Assembly: GCF_004331685.1 (NCBI RefSeq)
Contig: NZ_SJSM01000001.1
Span: 368,994-432,993 of the forward strand
DNA: 64,000 nucleotides
From: Pedobacter hiemivivus
GTDB lineage: Bacteria; Bacteroidota; Bacteroidia; Sphingobacteriales; Sphingobacteriaceae
Direction of reading: 5' to 3'
Part shown: piece after piece, positions 25,871 to 35,735 of the stretch
Layout of the letters: each line of letters begins with the position of its first letter
Numbering within the stretch: the stretch's first letter is position 1
The notes under the pieces: model-generated
The model's database searches: none
The model's input: only the letters and a program-made list of their open reading frames with translations
What the model was told of the DNA's origin: nothing
Made by a program: the position numbers and the translations under genes

Positions 25871-28800
25871 TTAAAATGTAACGTTTAGTCCGAGTACAAA
25901 CTGTTTAGTTAAGGGAAAATTATCAGAACCATTTGTTTCCGGATCCTGATACTTTAACAAATCACTTTTGGTAAAGATGAATGGATTGTTTGCTGTAGCA
26001 TAAAAACGAAGTTTTTGCAATGCAACTTTCTTCGATAAACCTTTTGGCAAAGTATAACCCAGAGTGAGGTTTCTGATTTTAAAGAAAGATCCGTTTACAT
26101 ATTTTAAGGCATCAAAACCTATATAACCAGATGTGCTGGAATGAATTCCAGGTCTTGGTAAATATGCACCTGGATTTTCAGGTGTCCAATAATCAATATC
26201 ATCAGGGCTATTTCCTGTAGTTGCACTAATCGGATTGTAGCGTGTAATCAGGTTACTCGCAATCATTTGCCCCCAACGCGCAGTAAGCATTACGCTGGCA
26301 TCAAAATTCTTATATCTAAAATTATTCTGTAAACCAGCTGTCCAGTCAGGAACCTCAGAACCTAATACAACCTTGTCAGTGGCACTATAGGGATGCTTTC
26401 CATCAGCATTAAATGTACCATCAGTAGCCACCTTAATGTCGCCAGGTTCAGAATTATACTTTGCCGCCTCTACCGCTTCATTTTCTTGCCAGATGCCTAA
26501 GTATTTATAGTCGTAGTGTGCCGTTAGCGGTTGACCGTAAAAAAACTTACTTGATATCAGGTCTTTACCTCCAGGAAGTGAGGTAATTTTTTCTTTATTG
26601 GTTGCAAAAGTAAATGTACTGCCCCATGAAAAATTGTCGCGTTCGATATTGCGTGTGCTGACCAGGATCTCTAATCCCTTATTGTTCATTTCACCGATAT
26701 TTTGCCAAATCTTAAATGGCGCCCCCCATGACCCACCAAGAGAAGCTGGAAGATCCCGCTGGTACAACATGTCTTTCGTATCAGTATTATACCAATCCAC
26801 CGTCAGATTTACAATGCCTTTAAAAAATTCAGCATCCAAACCTATATTGGTATTGTAAGATTTTTCCCAACCCAGTTCCCTGTTTGCCAGCAACTGGTTC
26901 AGAATAAATGTAGGGGCAGCAACATCTCCAAAGCCAACTGGCCGTGGTGCATTATAGCCTCCTGCCTGTGTCCCATAAGCAAGTACACCTCCTGAGTTTC
27001 CTGTTACACCATATCCTATGCGAAGTTTAAGACTGGATAGACTTTTAACTTCTTTAAAGAAATCTTCATCGCTAATTCTCCAGGCAACAGCACCTGCAGG
27101 AAACGAGTCCCATTTGTGCCCTACAGATAATCTGGATACACCATCCCAACGGTTAGACAATGACAATAGGTATTTACCTTTATAGTTATAGTTCATTCTA
27201 CCTACGAATGACGTGGATTGATCCTGCATATAGGCCGAATTGATAATTGCTGATGTTCCGGCACTGAGGTTATGGTAAGAATAGGAATCCATATCAAATC
27301 CAGAAGCACCTGCAGAATTACTTTCAGTCCGGTTTTTAGCAAGAGAGGTTACGCCAGTAACGCTAAAATGGTGGTTATCTTTGATGTCAAAATCATAAGT
27401 CAGGATATTTTCCCAACGATAATTGACCGTTCTCTGGTTCTCAATTACTGCAGCAGGGATTTTATAACCCGCCACGGGATTAGCAATAGATTGAGTTCCA
27501 AAGTATTTCCCATTCCTGGAAGACACTAAAGTAGTTCCAATCACTGAACGGAAAGATAAACCGTTGATGGGTTTAACTTCCAGATAAGCATTACCCGCAA
27601 AATAGGTATTTAAGGTATTGTTTTCATATTGGTTTTCGATCTGATCAGACAATGGGTTGGTAACGCCTTCCACAGGTTTATTGTTGATCTTTCCATTAGC
27701 ATCAAAGGCATCTCCCAGCGGAGCGAAGGTAAGACTGTTTCCGAAAATATTCTGGGCAGCCGCATCATTGTCAGTATAGGTTAACTGCAAATTGGTTCCT
27801 ACCTTAAAAATCTTAGATAAGGTATGATCTATATTCGCACGTACCGCATACTTTTTATTCTGATCATTTTTGATCAAGCCTTGTTCATTGTTATAGTTTA
27901 AAGACAGGTAAGCTTTTGTTTTTTCTGTTCCTCCGGTAACGGCCACGCTATAATTCTGCTGTGTTCCATCTCTCAGGGCCAAATCTACCCAGTCTACCCA
28001 TTTACCGGCTTCGTATGCGGCAAGCTGACCCGGTATGGTAAAAATGTTACTCATAAACTCGGGATAAACATCATTAGCTCCACGATAAGCTTCACGCTTC
28101 AACTTGATATAATTGTCTCCGGTAAGCCCGTGCGGATATTTAGGAAACCCATTATATCCAAAGAAAGAATCAAAGCTGATGGTGCTACTTCCTGCTTTTC
28201 CTTTTTTAGTGGTGATCATTACCACCCCGTTTGCTCCAGCGGAACCATATATCGCAGTAGACGAAGCATCTTTCAACACATCAATCGACTCAATGTCATT
28301 CGGATTAAGCTCAGCATAACTACCTTGAATACCATCAATGATGTACAAAGGGTCATTGCTACCAAAAGCTGAACGGTTACCTCTGAGTCTGATTTTTGGG
28401 CTCGATCCCGATTTACCCGAAAGTGTCGTGATATCCATACCCGATACTTTTCCTTGCAGGGCATTCATCGCATTAGCAGTTGGTGTAAGGACAATATCAT
28501 CTGCTTTTACGGAGGATACAGCACCGGTAAGATCACGTTTTTTCACTGTACCATAACCAACTACAATCACTTCATCCAAATCTGAAGTTTCATCTGCAAG
28601 TGTGACTGAAATAGTTGTTTTACCAGCAGCTGGTATTTCCTGAGTTTTGTAACCCATCATACTAATGACTAGCGTCTCAGCTCCACTGGGCAGGTTCAAT
28701 CTAAAAGCACCGTTTGCATCGGTTGATGTACCAGTACTAGTCCCTTTAATTTTAACACTCGCACCAGGAAGGGGTTGCCCTTTGCTATCTTTGATTGTTC

Positions 28801-28957
28801 CTGTAATGTTTACCTGGTGGAAAAACATGCCACCCTTGTCAGCACTTTTAATATTGGATTCTGCTGCAAAACTTGATACGGGTAAAAAAAGTGCCATGAC
28901 CAAAGGAGCCCATATCCCCTTTAATCCCTTGCTTTTAAAAAGCGGTTTTTGTTTCAT
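25871..28957 (-). CDS. SusC/RagA family TonB-dependent outer-membrane transporter (pair 1)
   Basis: The start is placed at the ATG at 28957 (1028 residues, MKQKPLFKSKGLKG...); the frame also reaches a TTG at 28972. After the signal (ending SSFAA) comes a carboxypeptidase-regulatory-like domain (ITGTIKDSKGQPLPGASVKI to about residue 125). The Ton box region reads DLDEVIVVGYGT. The plug domain includes LRGNRSAFGSNDPLYIIDG, and the 22-strand barrel ends in VLGLNVTF with terminal Phe. It imports oligosaccharides with the SusD protein encoded directly downstream. Its upstream region carries a close copy of the operator found before the PL1 operon, so the two units are probably co-induced. Confidence 0.94.
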   Translation of the reverse strand: MKQKPLFKSKGLKGIWAPLVMALFLPVSSFAAESNIKSADKGGMFFHQVNITGTIKDSKGQPLPGASVKIKGTSTGTSTDANGAFRLNLPSGAETLVISMMGYKTQEIPAAGKTTISVTLADETSDLDEVIVVGYGTVKKRDLTGAVSSVKADDIVLTPTANAMNALQGKVSGMDITTLSGKSGSSPKIRLRGNRSAFGSNDPLYIIDGIQGSYAELNPNDIESIDVLKDASSTAIYGSAGANGVVMITTKKGKAGSSTISFDSFFGYNGFPKYPHGLTGDNYIKLKREAYRGANDVYPEFMSNIFTIPGQLAAYEAGKWVDWVDLALRDGTQQNYSVAVTGGTEKTKAYLSLNYNNEQGLIKNDQNKKYAVRANIDHTLSKIFKVGTNLQLTYTDNDAAAQNIFGNSLTFAPLGDAFDANGKINNKPVEGVTNPLSDQIENQYENNTLNTYFAGNAYLEVKPINGLSFRSVIGTTLVSSRNGKYFGTQSIANPVAGYKIPAAVIENQRTVNYRWENILTYDFDIKDNHHFSVTGVTSLAKNRTESNSAGASGFDMDSYSYHNLSAGTSAIINSAYMQDQSTSFVGRMNYNYKGKYLLSLSNRWDGVSRLSVGHKWDSFPAGAVAWRISDEDFFKEVKSLSSLKLRIGYGVTGNSGGVLAYGTQAGGYNAPRPVGFGDVAAPTFILNQLLANRELGWEKSYNTNIGLDAEFFKGIVNLTVDWYNTDTKDMLYQRDLPASLGGSWGAPFKIWQNIGEMNNKGLEILVSTRNIERDNFSWGSTFTFATNKEKITSLPGGKDLISSKFFYGQPLTAHYDYKYLGIWQENEAVEAAKYNSEPGDIKVATDGTFNADGKHPYSATDKVVLGSEVPDWTAGLQNNFRYKNFDASVMLTARWGQMIASNLITRYNPISATTGNSPDDIDYWTPENPGAYLPRPGIHSSTSGYIGFDALKYVNGSFFKIRNLTLGYTLPKGLSKKVALQKLRFYATANNPFIFTKSDLLKYQDPETNGSDNFPLTKQFVLGLNVTF

Positions 28958-29110
28958 ACTTCTTCTCGTCAAACGATTTAAAATTTGGTAGTTTTCTTTG
29001 TATTTCTAATAAAAGAGTGCGGAATTGATGGTCAGTTTATCCGAAGACAAAAATCATCGTAGATGGTTTATATGATCAGAATTTTAAATCTGAAATTGAT
29101 TGCTGTTTAA

Positions 29111-29203
29111 GTTTATAAATAGGGTTGTTGATCCAGGTTTCAAAAATGCAATCAATAGCACATTGTTTACTGTAGCATTTTTTCAAGGAATTGTACAATC
29201 TTA
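29111..29203 (-). promoter_or_regulatory. Candidate operator B upstream of SusC/D pair 1
   Basis: Plus-strand 29166-29203 (TTTACTGTAGCATTTTTTC... to ...TTGTACAATCTTA) is the closest match to site A. TGTAG at 29171 and TGTAC at 29192 are 21 bases apart. The second element, 29111-29127 (GTTTATAAATAGGGTTG), lies 39 bases nearer the gene. The match continues to the right of the 38-base core (both regions contain ACGTTTTATGTC or ACATTTTATGTC near 23169 and 29231). Between the element and the ATG at 28957 I see no further signal. Confidence 0.62.
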
Positions 29204-29353
29204 CCAATTCATTTTTTAAATGTCTAATTAACATTTTATGTCTCGAATATTTTACAAAAAACTACCACTAGAATATATAACAGGAGTGTAACAAACGATA
29301 GAATCAGAAATTAGAAATGTCAGCCACATGCAACTTTTTCAATAGAAGATTCA

Positions 29354-29384
29354 CAAAAAAAGCCGCTCCTTTCGGTAGCGGCTT
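29354..29384 (-). terminator. Terminator after the SusC/D pair 2 operon
   Basis: AAGCCGCT (29360-29367) and AGCGGCTT (29377-29384) form an 8-base GC-rich stem around CCTTTCGGT. On the minus strand the stem is followed by seven T. It is 20 bases past the stop at 29405, ending the unit SusC-SusD-lipoprotein. Confidence 0.88.
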
Positions 29385-29404
29385 TATATAAACATTCACA
29401 ACAA

Positions 29405-30367
29405 TTAATTTTGCATTTTCACACTTACATTCAATAATGGTTTCTTCTCAAAATCAGAAGTAACTGAATTGATCAGCATCATTCCATACTTCCCTTCGGG
29501 TGTCAGGAAAAATATAGCACTTCCTGTAACCAATCCTGCAGCTGCTGTCGCGCCTACAGTCGCATTAAGATTAATGGTTCTTGCTTTAGCTAATGTTTCA
29601 ATAGTCGATCCTGAAACTGCATTCCCCCCAAAAATAGCTACCTGAGTTGCAATCGGAGCACTGAATTTCGTAGTTCTTTTTGGGCTCCAGGTACTCACGT
29701 CATAGACAGTTAATGGACTTGTAGGCGTACTAATGGAGTACAGATTTACAGCATATTCTGTCTGACCACTTGAATTAAGGTACGCCTTTCTATAAACTCC
29801 AAAATCAATTTTAGCCGCATTTGCCGCACCATCGTTATAACTAAACAATGTTCCTTCATTTAATGAAAAGAATGATGGCAATACTTTTGCAACAGTATCA
29901 GGCAAATAAATGTTTCTATTCAAAAACACTTTATAACTTGTTTTTCCATCCACAACAACTTTTTTATATCCATCTCCTATATAAACTCCCTTTTGGTTCC
30001 TCGCAAAAACACGGAAACTGGTTTGACCGTCGCGCTGTAATTTATATTTGAAAATAGTAGAAAAACTTCTGCGTTGGTCATTGGTCAAAGTATATACTGT
30101 AGAGCGATCAAAACCTGTACCCGTTGTTCTTTCCACAGTAACCGTATACATATCTTCCTTTGCCGAATTGATGGTAAAGTCAATCCAGACTTCTGTATTA
30201 TCATCCACTTGTTTATAATCAACTACAGTTTTAGGGTCGCTGTTGTTAAATGTAACAGTAACATCTTCGAACATATCGAAAATACTGTCGGCTTCTTTCT
30301 TACAAGACGTCAGCATAAATACACTTGACGCCAGAAGGAAGAACTTTGATATATTTTTAATTTTCAT
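29405..30367 (-). CDS. Putative surface glycan-binding lipoprotein downstream of SusC/D pair 2
   Basis: A 320-residue lipoprotein with lipobox MLTSC (Cys22). I do not recognise the family with certainty. It looks like two or three beta-rich modules: about 35-125 (Ig-like, VTVTFNNSDPKTVVDYK and EVWIDFTINSAKEDMYTVTV), then a C-terminal region (about 145-320) rich in beta strands. Its place, third gene after SusC and SusD, is where SusE/SusF-type or other surface glycan-binding proteins are encoded. No catalytic residues are evident. A glycan-binding role is an inference from position. Confidence 0.65.
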   Translation of the reverse strand: MKIKNISKFFLLASSVFMLTSCKKEADSIFDMFEDVTVTFNNSDPKTVVDYKQVDDNTEVWIDFTINSAKEDMYTVTVERTTGTGFDRSTVYTLTNDQRRSFSTIFKYKLQRDGQTSFRVFARNQKGVYIGDGYKKVVVDGKTSYKVFLNRNIYLPDTVAKVLPSFFSLNEGTLFSYNDGAANAAKIDFGVYRKAYLNSSGQTEYAVNLYSISTPTSPLTVYDVSTWSPKRTTKFSAPIATQVAIFGGNAVSGSTIETLAKARTINLNATVGATAAAGLVTGSAIFFLTPEGKYGMMLINSVTSDFEKKPLLNVSVKMQN

Positions 30368-30406
30368 TTCTTTAAGTTTTAAAATGCAATTCTCTATAAA
30401 TTCAGC

Positions 30407-32284
30407 TTAATCAAGCGGATCAAATGTACCTCCAGCCCATCCAATTGTTGGGGCTATGTTGAGACCATTATTTACGAAATCATCATGGAAGGTATAGAAA
30501 TAATGAAACTCTGGAACGTTATAAGGTGAGTAGCTGCCATTTGTAGTAATAACTGTATTGAAGTATTTGGTATAGACAGTTTTATCGTTAGTATTCAGCG
30601 TTTCCCTGAACATGACACCACCTGTCACTGCTTCCAAAACACCTTTATCATTTAGCACAGTTCCAACAGGAGGTTTTACCAACGTAATTTCGAGCTTCTG
30701 CATGCTTCCGGTTAACAAATGCATGGTGCGTGATCTTCTCAAATCAGAATTGCGTTTATTTTCGAAAGCAAACTCGACCATTCGCTCATTAAGAATCAGT
30801 GTCCGCATTGCGTCAGGGCCACCCGCTGGATTCAATCCATAATCAGCTGTACCGGCTACTATTCCGGCCCTTACCCTGATTTGTCTAACCATGTCCTTCG
30901 CTCCACCTAAATTTCCGGTTTCATTTAAACAATCCGCATAATTCAACATCACTTCCGCTAGTCTGAGTTCGATCCAGTCAAACCCATTTCCTCCGATATT
31001 ATTTGTATATCTTACGTTTCCTGCGACTAAAGTAGGAGAGGTAAAGCGTTTACAATATATACCATTGCCATTACTCTCACTTACAGCCTGGTTATACGTC
31101 CATTGCCTTCTTGCAGCATTACCGCTTAAAGCCCAGGGCCCGCCATTATAGGCTATTGTAGCATCAAATCTTGGATCTCTGTTTTGCCAAAACATAATCG
31201 GATCGTAAGGATAAGCCGTTGATGTATTTCTCGGAAGTCCATCTTTCATCGGATAGGCCTCAAGCATTTTGATAGAAGGCATAAAGCCTGTTGTAGGGCC
31301 TCCGCTTTCAGAAGCAGGTCTGCATCTATATTCTGTATCATGACCTCTCCTTTCAATTGTAGCTGAATGTGTTCTAACTAAAATTGCTTCTGTGTTTAGT
31401 CCTCCCTCTACCCTGAAAATATCCGCATAGTTAGCCTGTAGTCTTCTTCCCGCCGCTATACTCATATCGTAGGCTAATTTGTTCGCATTTAAAGCATCTG
31501 TCCATCTACCAGGCTGATAAGGATGTTTACCATCATTAGTCGGATTGAATTGTGGACTAGCCCAATAAAATAATACTTTGGCCTTAAGACAAACTGCAAT
31601 CAGCTTTGTGATCTTTCCACGACCATTCCCGTCTTGCGGATTGAAACCTTCGAGCATGGTAATTGCTTTATCCAAATCAGAAATGATCTGATCAAAACAC
31701 ACTTTAGCACTTTTTCTGCCTCCGGTATAAACGCTTTCCGGAGCTTGAGGCTCAATCGGCAAAGGAATACCCCCATATACCTTAACCAGCTCAAAAAAAG
31801 TCATCGCCCTTAAGGCATAATATTGTCCCAGATACTCATTCTTTTTTGCTTCAGACAAAGTACCTTCCGGAAGAAATTTTATAGCTTCGTTACATCTTTG
31901 AATGTCGAAATATTTATTTTCACCTATAGCGGAATTATTGTTATACCTATTACCAGTCCATCTTACATCATTATTCGTCAGAACACCTTGTAAGCCCAGG
32001 GCTGCACGTGTATATTGATCTGTCTCTGAGAAATAATTTTCATCGCTGGCCAGGTGGACACCATTTCGTTCGTTAATAATTACCTGAAAAGGGAATGTCG
32101 GAATAACGACATCGTATGTCCTGTTGAGATGAAGCTGAACGGCTCCGTCTGTACTCCAAATGGCATTATCAACGCCGCCACGATCAGGAAGATCGAAAAA
32201 GCCCTTTTTACAAGCTGGCAGGCAAGCTGCCATAGAAAGGATAATTAAAGATCTTTTTATGTTGGTTTTAAATTGCTTAATCAT
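30407..32284 (-). CDS. SusD/RagB family outer-membrane lipoprotein (pair 2)
   Basis: A 625-residue lipoprotein, lipobox CLPAC (Cys25). SusD features are AIKFLPEGTLSEAKKNEYLG, YALRAMTFFELVKVYGGIPLP (about 155-175), ITKLIAVCLKAKVLFYWASP, and the C-terminal WIELRLAEVMLNYADCLNETG and LILNERMVEFAFENKRNSDLRR. It differs clearly from the pair 1 SusD, so the two pairs probably take different oligosaccharides. The gene follows the SusC gene after 10 bases. Confidence 0.93.
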   Translation of the reverse strand: MIKQFKTNIKRSLIILSMAACLPACKKGFFDLPDRGGVDNAIWSTDGAVQLHLNRTYDVVIPTFPFQVIINERNGVHLASDENYFSETDQYTRAALGLQGVLTNNDVRWTGNRYNNNSAIGENKYFDIQRCNEAIKFLPEGTLSEAKKNEYLGQYYALRAMTFFELVKVYGGIPLPIEPQAPESVYTGGRKSAKVCFDQIISDLDKAITMLEGFNPQDGNGRGKITKLIAVCLKAKVLFYWASPQFNPTNDGKHPYQPGRWTDALNANKLAYDMSIAAGRRLQANYADIFRVEGGLNTEAILVRTHSATIERRGHDTEYRCRPASESGGPTTGFMPSIKMLEAYPMKDGLPRNTSTAYPYDPIMFWQNRDPRFDATIAYNGGPWALSGNAARRQWTYNQAVSESNGNGIYCKRFTSPTLVAGNVRYTNNIGGNGFDWIELRLAEVMLNYADCLNETGNLGGAKDMVRQIRVRAGIVAGTADYGLNPAGGPDAMRTLILNERMVEFAFENKRNSDLRRSRTMHLLTGSMQKLEITLVKPPVGTVLNDKGVLEAVTGGVMFRETLNTNDKTVYTKYFNTVITTNGSYSPYNVPEFHYFYTFHDDFVNNGLNIAPTIGWAGGTFDPLD

Positions 32285-32294
32285 GATTCAAAAA

Positions 32295-35200
32295 TTATAA
32301 GTTAACATTTAAACCTAAAGAAACTGTTCTCAGGATTGGATAATCATATGCAGTTGACGAATACGGATCTTTATAATCTAACGGATTCACCAAAGTCCAC
32401 AAATTGTTACCGGTAAGCAACAATCTGGCTCCACTTAATCCAAGTCTATTTACAAACTTAGTGGGTGCCTTATAGCTCAGTGTCATGGTATTGATACGGA
32501 TTGTGGTACCATCAACAGCCCAAAAATCAGAGTTTTTGGCTATTGAAGGATCATCGAAACGAGGATATTTTCCTTCCATAGGATTGTCCTGTGTCCAACG
32601 GTCTTTCCAGATCGATAATACGTTTCTAGTAGTAGTTGGTGCGTTTCTCGCCTTACTATCGTAAAATGCTTTACCGCCAAACCTGGCAACGATATTGGTT
32701 TGCAGAGATAATGCTTTGTAAGAAAAGTTTAAATTGAAACCTCCTGCGAACCAGGAATTCGTTTTATCATAAAGCGGAACCATATCGTTATCGGTAATTA
32801 CACCGTCGTTATTGGTATCTTCGAAATATAGAAAACCCGGTTCCGGAATTCTGGTATATATCCTATAATTAGGATTTTTCGTCATAAAAGCATCAACCTG
32901 AGCCTGAGTTCTAAACATACCTGCAGTTCTTAAACCAATGTTACTGGAGTTATATTTATTTGGATTAGTACCGAATGAAGTAACCCAATCCGGAGCTACG
33001 TTATTTATCAAGTCGCCAGATGCATAAATCAAGCTTGTATTTACAGAATTGCCATACGTGAAGTTTACACTTGCATTCATAAACAGATCAGTGGTCAGTT
33101 TTGCTTTATAACCAACTGTGAACTCAGAGCCCCAGTTATAGGTCTCCCTATAGTTAACAATTGGAGCGGTAAATCCTCCGTATAGTGGGTACAGGTTATT
33201 TCCACCCCTGTCAATTCCGTCATAGTTACGGTTTTGAAACGCCTCAATATTGACATCAAGTTTATTGTTGAACATGCTTGTTTCGATACCAACATTAAGC
33301 GTTCTTTTCTTTTCCCAGGTAAGGTCTGGATTAGGAAAATATGATGGATTTAAACCATTGGCATTTGCATCACCATAAATATAGCCGCTGTTCGTATCAA
33401 TGGTATAACGTGCCTGCCATAATCTTTGATCCACGCGATCATCCCCTGTTACGCCATAATTCACTTTAAACTTCAGATAATTAACAAAGCTTAGGAACGG
33501 CGTATTTTTAAAGAAATTCTCCTGACTAATAATCCAGCCTAAACCTATGCTGGGAGATAAACCCCAGCGTTTACCCGGTGCAAAATTGGAGGATGCATCG
33601 GAACGGATTACAAAATCAAGCAGGTATTTTTTATCAAAATCATATGATGCACGACCAAATACTGATCTTTTTACGGTTTCACCACGTGAACTATTCTGTA
33701 AAGTAAGTGTGTTCACATCGAATCCCCATAAATCTTCACTGCCTGGTATCAACTGGTTTGATCTGTATACAGATAAAGTTTCATTATTTGACTCTGATTG
33801 TTCCCCACCTGCAAGAACATCAAATGTATGTTTACCAAATGTTCTTCCATATTGTAACGTTAAAAATCCCTGATAGCTATTACTTTCGGAAAGTCCAGGA
33901 TTAATTCTTTGGTTTCCAGTAGCAACCTGTTCTACAACCGGAGAAACTGCAGCGAGTTGATTCGTATACACTTGGCCATTGTTACCAATTTTAGCGAAGT
34001 TATAGGTTTGATACGGCGGAATATAAGTTCTGCTATTTGTCGAATTACTTCCCTGAGAAACCTGAAATTTTGCGGTAAAGCCTTTCAGGAATACAGGTTG
34101 GTACGTTAAATTTGCATTTATTCTATAACCTTTTGATTTACGTCTATCGTAATAGCCAGAGTTAAGTAATGCATTTGGGTTTACCGCATTGTTGAAGTTT
34201 ACAAATTTCCCGTCAATACTGTTTGGAACCCACCTTGGTACGGTAATAATTTTCTCGAAAAATGCATCATCCTGATCCGTAAGGTTATGTTGTGCATTTC
34301 TGATATTCCAATCCACATTGAAATTTATGTCTGCTTTTAAACCATTAACAATAGTAGCTACCACACCACTTCTGAAGCTATATTTATCGAAGTTCATGCC
34401 TTTAAAGTTTGCATCCTCGTTCTGGTAACTACCTCCGGCAAAGAATGTGATTTTATCACTACCACCTGAGATACTAAGGTTATGACGCTGAGTAGTAGAA
34501 GCCTGCCAGATTTCATCATACCAACTTTTATAATTCTGACCTTGAAGAAGCTCCAGATCAGCCGGTAAAAAGTAACTGGAAAGCGGTGCACCCGATTGGC
34601 GGTAGCCATCATTTAATAGTAAAGCCTGATCGTAGGCCGATAACATTTCCGGAGTTCTGGTGGCATCTGAAACCCCAACATAGCCATTATACGATAAGGT
34701 TGGCTTTCCAACTTTTCCTCGCTTAGTGGTAACTAAAACAACACCTTTCGCTCCCGCAGCTCCATAAATTGCGGCCGATGCATCCTTTAAAAAAGACATA
34801 TTTTCGACCATTGATGCATCAATGTTATCAAAAGCTTCTTTATTAACCGTAATCCCATCAATAATATAGAGAGGTTCACTGGTAACACCCACGGTACGTG
34901 CCGTCTCAGATGAAGTTGAATTTCTAATATTTAAGGTAATAGGTGAGCCCGGGCGACCTGATGTCTGACTGACGCCAACACCTGCAATCCGGTTTCTTAA
35001 AGCTCCTGCAAGGTTTGGTGCAGGAATATCCTGAATTTCTTCACCAGAAATAACCGCTACCGATCCTAAGATTTCCGATTTCTTTTTGGTACCATAACCT
35101 ACTACGATCACTTCATCCAGATCAGAATTGTCAGAAGCCAAAGAAACATTTAATGTAGATTTCCCTGCCAATACGATCGTCTGTCTTTTGAAACCGATAT

Positions 35201-35438
35201 AAGAGAATACCAATGCGTCAGTTGCAGGATCGGCCTGAATGGTGTAAATACCATCGGCATTCGTGGCTACATTACTGGGTTTCCCCTTAACGCTGACATT
35301 AACACCGGGCATTGGCCCACCGTCACTGCCGTCAGTAACTTTACCTGTAATTTTCTTTACTTGCGCGTACGATGAAGCACAAAAAAGCAAGGATAATACT
35401 ACTACCCCTTTTAACGTTCGTAAAAGTCTAAAGTTCAT
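32295..35438 (-). CDS. SusC/RagA family TonB-dependent transporter (pair 2)
   Basis: A 1047-residue outer-membrane transporter with signal peptide ending SSYAQ (residue 26). It has a carboxypeptidase-regulatory-like domain (ITGKVTDGSDGGPMPGVNV to about residue 105) and the Ton box region DLDEVIVVGYGT. The plug includes LRNRIAGVGVSQTSGRPGSP, and the barrel ends TVSLGLNVNL. It heads its own unit with SusD and a surface lipoprotein. The 297 bases upstream hold the terminator of the preceding gene and an AT-rich leader. I found no convincing copy of the operator seen before pair 1, so control may differ. Confidence 0.94.
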   Translation of the reverse strand: MNFRLLRTLKGVVVLSLLFCASSYAQVKKITGKVTDGSDGGPMPGVNVSVKGKPSNVATNADGIYTIQADPATDALVFSYIGFKRQTIVLAGKSTLNVSLASDNSDLDEVIVVGYGTKKKSEILGSVAVISGEEIQDIPAPNLAGALRNRIAGVGVSQTSGRPGSPITLNIRNSTSSETARTVGVTSEPLYIIDGITVNKEAFDNIDASMVENMSFLKDASAAIYGAAGAKGVVLVTTKRGKVGKPTLSYNGYVGVSDATRTPEMLSAYDQALLLNDGYRQSGAPLSSYFLPADLELLQGQNYKSWYDEIWQASTTQRHNLSISGGSDKITFFAGGSYQNEDANFKGMNFDKYSFRSGVVATIVNGLKADINFNVDWNIRNAQHNLTDQDDAFFEKIITVPRWVPNSIDGKFVNFNNAVNPNALLNSGYYDRRKSKGYRINANLTYQPVFLKGFTAKFQVSQGSNSTNSRTYIPPYQTYNFAKIGNNGQVYTNQLAAVSPVVEQVATGNQRINPGLSESNSYQGFLTLQYGRTFGKHTFDVLAGGEQSESNNETLSVYRSNQLIPGSEDLWGFDVNTLTLQNSSRGETVKRSVFGRASYDFDKKYLLDFVIRSDASSNFAPGKRWGLSPSIGLGWIISQENFFKNTPFLSFVNYLKFKVNYGVTGDDRVDQRLWQARYTIDTNSGYIYGDANANGLNPSYFPNPDLTWEKKRTLNVGIETSMFNNKLDVNIEAFQNRNYDGIDRGGNNLYPLYGGFTAPIVNYRETYNWGSEFTVGYKAKLTTDLFMNASVNFTYGNSVNTSLIYASGDLINNVAPDWVTSFGTNPNKYNSSNIGLRTAGMFRTQAQVDAFMTKNPNYRIYTRIPEPGFLYFEDTNNDGVITDNDMVPLYDKTNSWFAGGFNLNFSYKALSLQTNIVARFGGKAFYDSKARNAPTTTRNVLSIWKDRWTQDNPMEGKYPRFDDPSIAKNSDFWAVDGTTIRINTMTLSYKAPTKFVNRLGLSGARLLLTGNNLWTLVNPLDYKDPYSSTAYDYPILRTVSLGLNVNL

Positions 35439-35631
35439 ACTTGGTTTGTATTATAAAATGGTTAATTTTTTATTTAATGAATCAACGATAAGACTGCCTT
35501 TTCATTAAACACTATATTTTTGGTCTAAGCTGAGAAGATGTTAATGGCTTGGTTTTAAAGTAAATGTTTGATCAAATGACTTTGCTTAATTGTTTATAAT
35601 GATATTACAGTTTACGTTTCGTTGATAAAAG

Positions 35632-35670
35632 AAAAACCCGTTACCGATTGTTACGCTAACCAGTAACGGG
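35632..35670 (-). terminator. Terminator after DUF3826 copy 2
   Basis: CCCGTTAC (35637-35644) pairs with GTAACGGG (35663-35670); the loop itself holds a small GTTA/TAAC hairpin. On the minus strand the stem is followed by TTTTTCTTTT. It lies about 65 bases past the stop at 35736 and before the SusC promoter. Confidence 0.8.
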
Positions 35671-35735
35671 AATTTTTCTAACCAAATAAGAACTTTTGAG
35701 AGCGCCTATCTAACCAAATTGAGCGCGTTTATATT

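Noticed and set aside
35514..35610. Operator-like copy before SusC/D pair 2
   Set aside because: There is an ATATTTTTGGTCTA and an AATTGTTTATAAT, but the TGTAG/TGTAC pair with 21-base spacing is missing.
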